From Nioella sediminis (GTDB lineage Bacteria > Pseudomonadota > Alphaproteobacteria > Rhodobacterales > Rhodobacteraceae), in assembly GCF_001879695.1 (NCBI RefSeq), contig NZ_MNBL01000069.1, positions 1-44,884 on the forward strand: a DNA stretch of 44,884 nucleotides. The letters run 5' to 3'. Under the pieces are notes generated by a model that was given only the letters and a program-made list of their open reading frames with translations, did not search any database and was not told the origin of the DNA. Each line of letters begins with the position of its first letter. The stretch's first letter is position 1. Below are positions 44,341 to 44,884 of this stretch, piece after piece. The translations under genes were made by a program, and so were the position numbers.

Positions 44341-44884
44341 TGTCCGATCTCAACAAACTGACCATCGCCGAGGCGCGCGACGCGTTGCGCAAGGGCGAAA
44401 CCACCTCCGTCGCACTGACCGAGGCCTGTCTTGCCGCCATTGACAGCGCCGACGCGCTCGGTGCCTTCGCCCATAAAACGCCGGATCTGGCGCTGGAGCG
44501 GGCCAAGGCCGCCGACGCGCGGATCGCGGCGGGCGATGCGCCCGATATGTGCGGCATCCCCGTGGGCATCAAGGATCTCTTCTGCACCGAGGGCGTGCCG
44601 TCGCAGGCCGCCTCACGCATACTCGAAGGGTTCAAGCCGGAATATGAATCGACCGTTTCGGGCCAGCTGAAAGACGCAGGCGCGGTGATGCTGGGCAAGC
44701 TCAACATGGACGAGTTCGCCATGGGGTCCTCGAACGAGACCTCGGTTTACGGCAACGCCGTGAACCCCTGGAAAGCCGGCAATGGCGACGACCTGCTGAC
44801 GCCCGGCGGCTCGTCGGGTGGGTCGGCCTCCGCCGTGGCCGCAGACCTTTGCCTGGCCGCGACGGGCACCGATACCGGCGGCTC
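44340..44884 (+). CDS. gatA: Aspartyl/glutamyl-tRNA amidotransferase subunit A, 3' end outside window
   Basis: First 181 residues of the amidase subunit. Starts [20 protein letters not shown]; contains the catalytic lysine in IPVGIKDLF (about residue 79) and the start of the amidase-signature block [11 protein letters not shown] (about 157-167) with the cis-Ser. The nucleophile Ser follows in TGTDTGGS at the very end. The frame runs open to the window edge. Translationally coupled to gatC. Confidence 0.93.
   Translation, partial: MSDLNKLTIAEARDALRKGETTSVALTEACLAAIDSADALGAFAHKTPDLALERAKAADARIAAGDAPDMCGIPVGIKDLFCTEGVPSQAASRILEGFKPEYESTVSGQLKDAGAVMLGKLNMDEFAMGSSNETSVYGNAVNPWKAGNGDDLLTPGGSSGGSASAVAADLCLAATGTDTGG

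Overview
This is a high-GC chromosomal window of about 45 kb. Gene content points to an alphaproteobacterium of the family Rhodobacteraceae (Roseobacter/Rhodobacter group): the RlmI-like methyltransferase plus PIN-protein pair, a DksA that has lost most of its zinc cysteines, a GTTC-N7-GTTC SOS box of the alphaproteobacterial LexA type, an FnrL-type box ahead of a universal stress protein, and several families typical of that group. I see no rRNA, tRNA, insertion sequence, prophage or CRISPR array. Nearly all of it reads as core or lineage-conserved chromosome.

Layout. 1-8.9 kb: 3' end of a CbrA-like sensor kinase, a FliM/FliN-type SpoA protein, an FAH-family hydrolase, a lipoprotein, a 23S rRNA-type methyltransferase with a PIN-domain gene, then leftward M48 protease, PhoD-like phosphatase, DedA protein and a small membrane protein. 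8.9-16.1 kb: a methylated-amine demethylation cluster (MttB-type methyltransferase, Fe-S/flavin demethylase of the Old Yellow Enzyme class, FAD/GcvT dehydrogenase) with a divergent LysR regulator. 16.1-20.3 kb: a leftward run with a MoxR ATPase, GNAT, DUF2927-type lipoprotein, a previously easy-to-miss 55-aa membrane protein and a VWA protein. 20.4-24.5 kb: dksA, an FAD monooxygenase, a DegP/Q protease and an NTF2-like protein. 24.5-28.4 kb: TetR/MAPEG pair, then a TetR, PaaK-like CoA ligase and enoyl-CoA hydratase operon. 28.4-32.2 kb: peptidoglycan-binding lipoprotein, an SOS-controlled orphan DnaE2 OB domain, ferredoxin with a secreted FG-GAP protein, and purD. 32.3-40.4 kb: xseA, an AlkB-like hydroxylase, lysoplasmalogenase, ftsY, a secreted protein, EamA transporter and YciB. 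40.4-44.9 kb: SDR, universal stress protein, RluB-type pseudouridine synthase, tadA, UPF0173 hydrolase, gatC and the start of gatA.

The most interesting signals lie between or beside genes. (1) All four wide convergent gene junctions carry a copy of one composite element with two hairpins; the distal hairpin shows compensatory base-pair changes. (2) An 11-bp-period GTGTAC tandem repeat occurs at two unrelated loci. (3) A 122-aa stand-alone copy of the C-terminal OB domain of the mutagenic polymerase DnaE2 sits directly behind a perfect SOS box, apparently as a leaderless transcript. (4) The same 10-mer plus 7-mer operator-like sequence lies between tetR and the MAPEG gene and again 10 kb away in front of the AlkB-like gene, suggesting a small regulon. 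All functional calls are from reading the sequence and knowledge of families; no database search was run.
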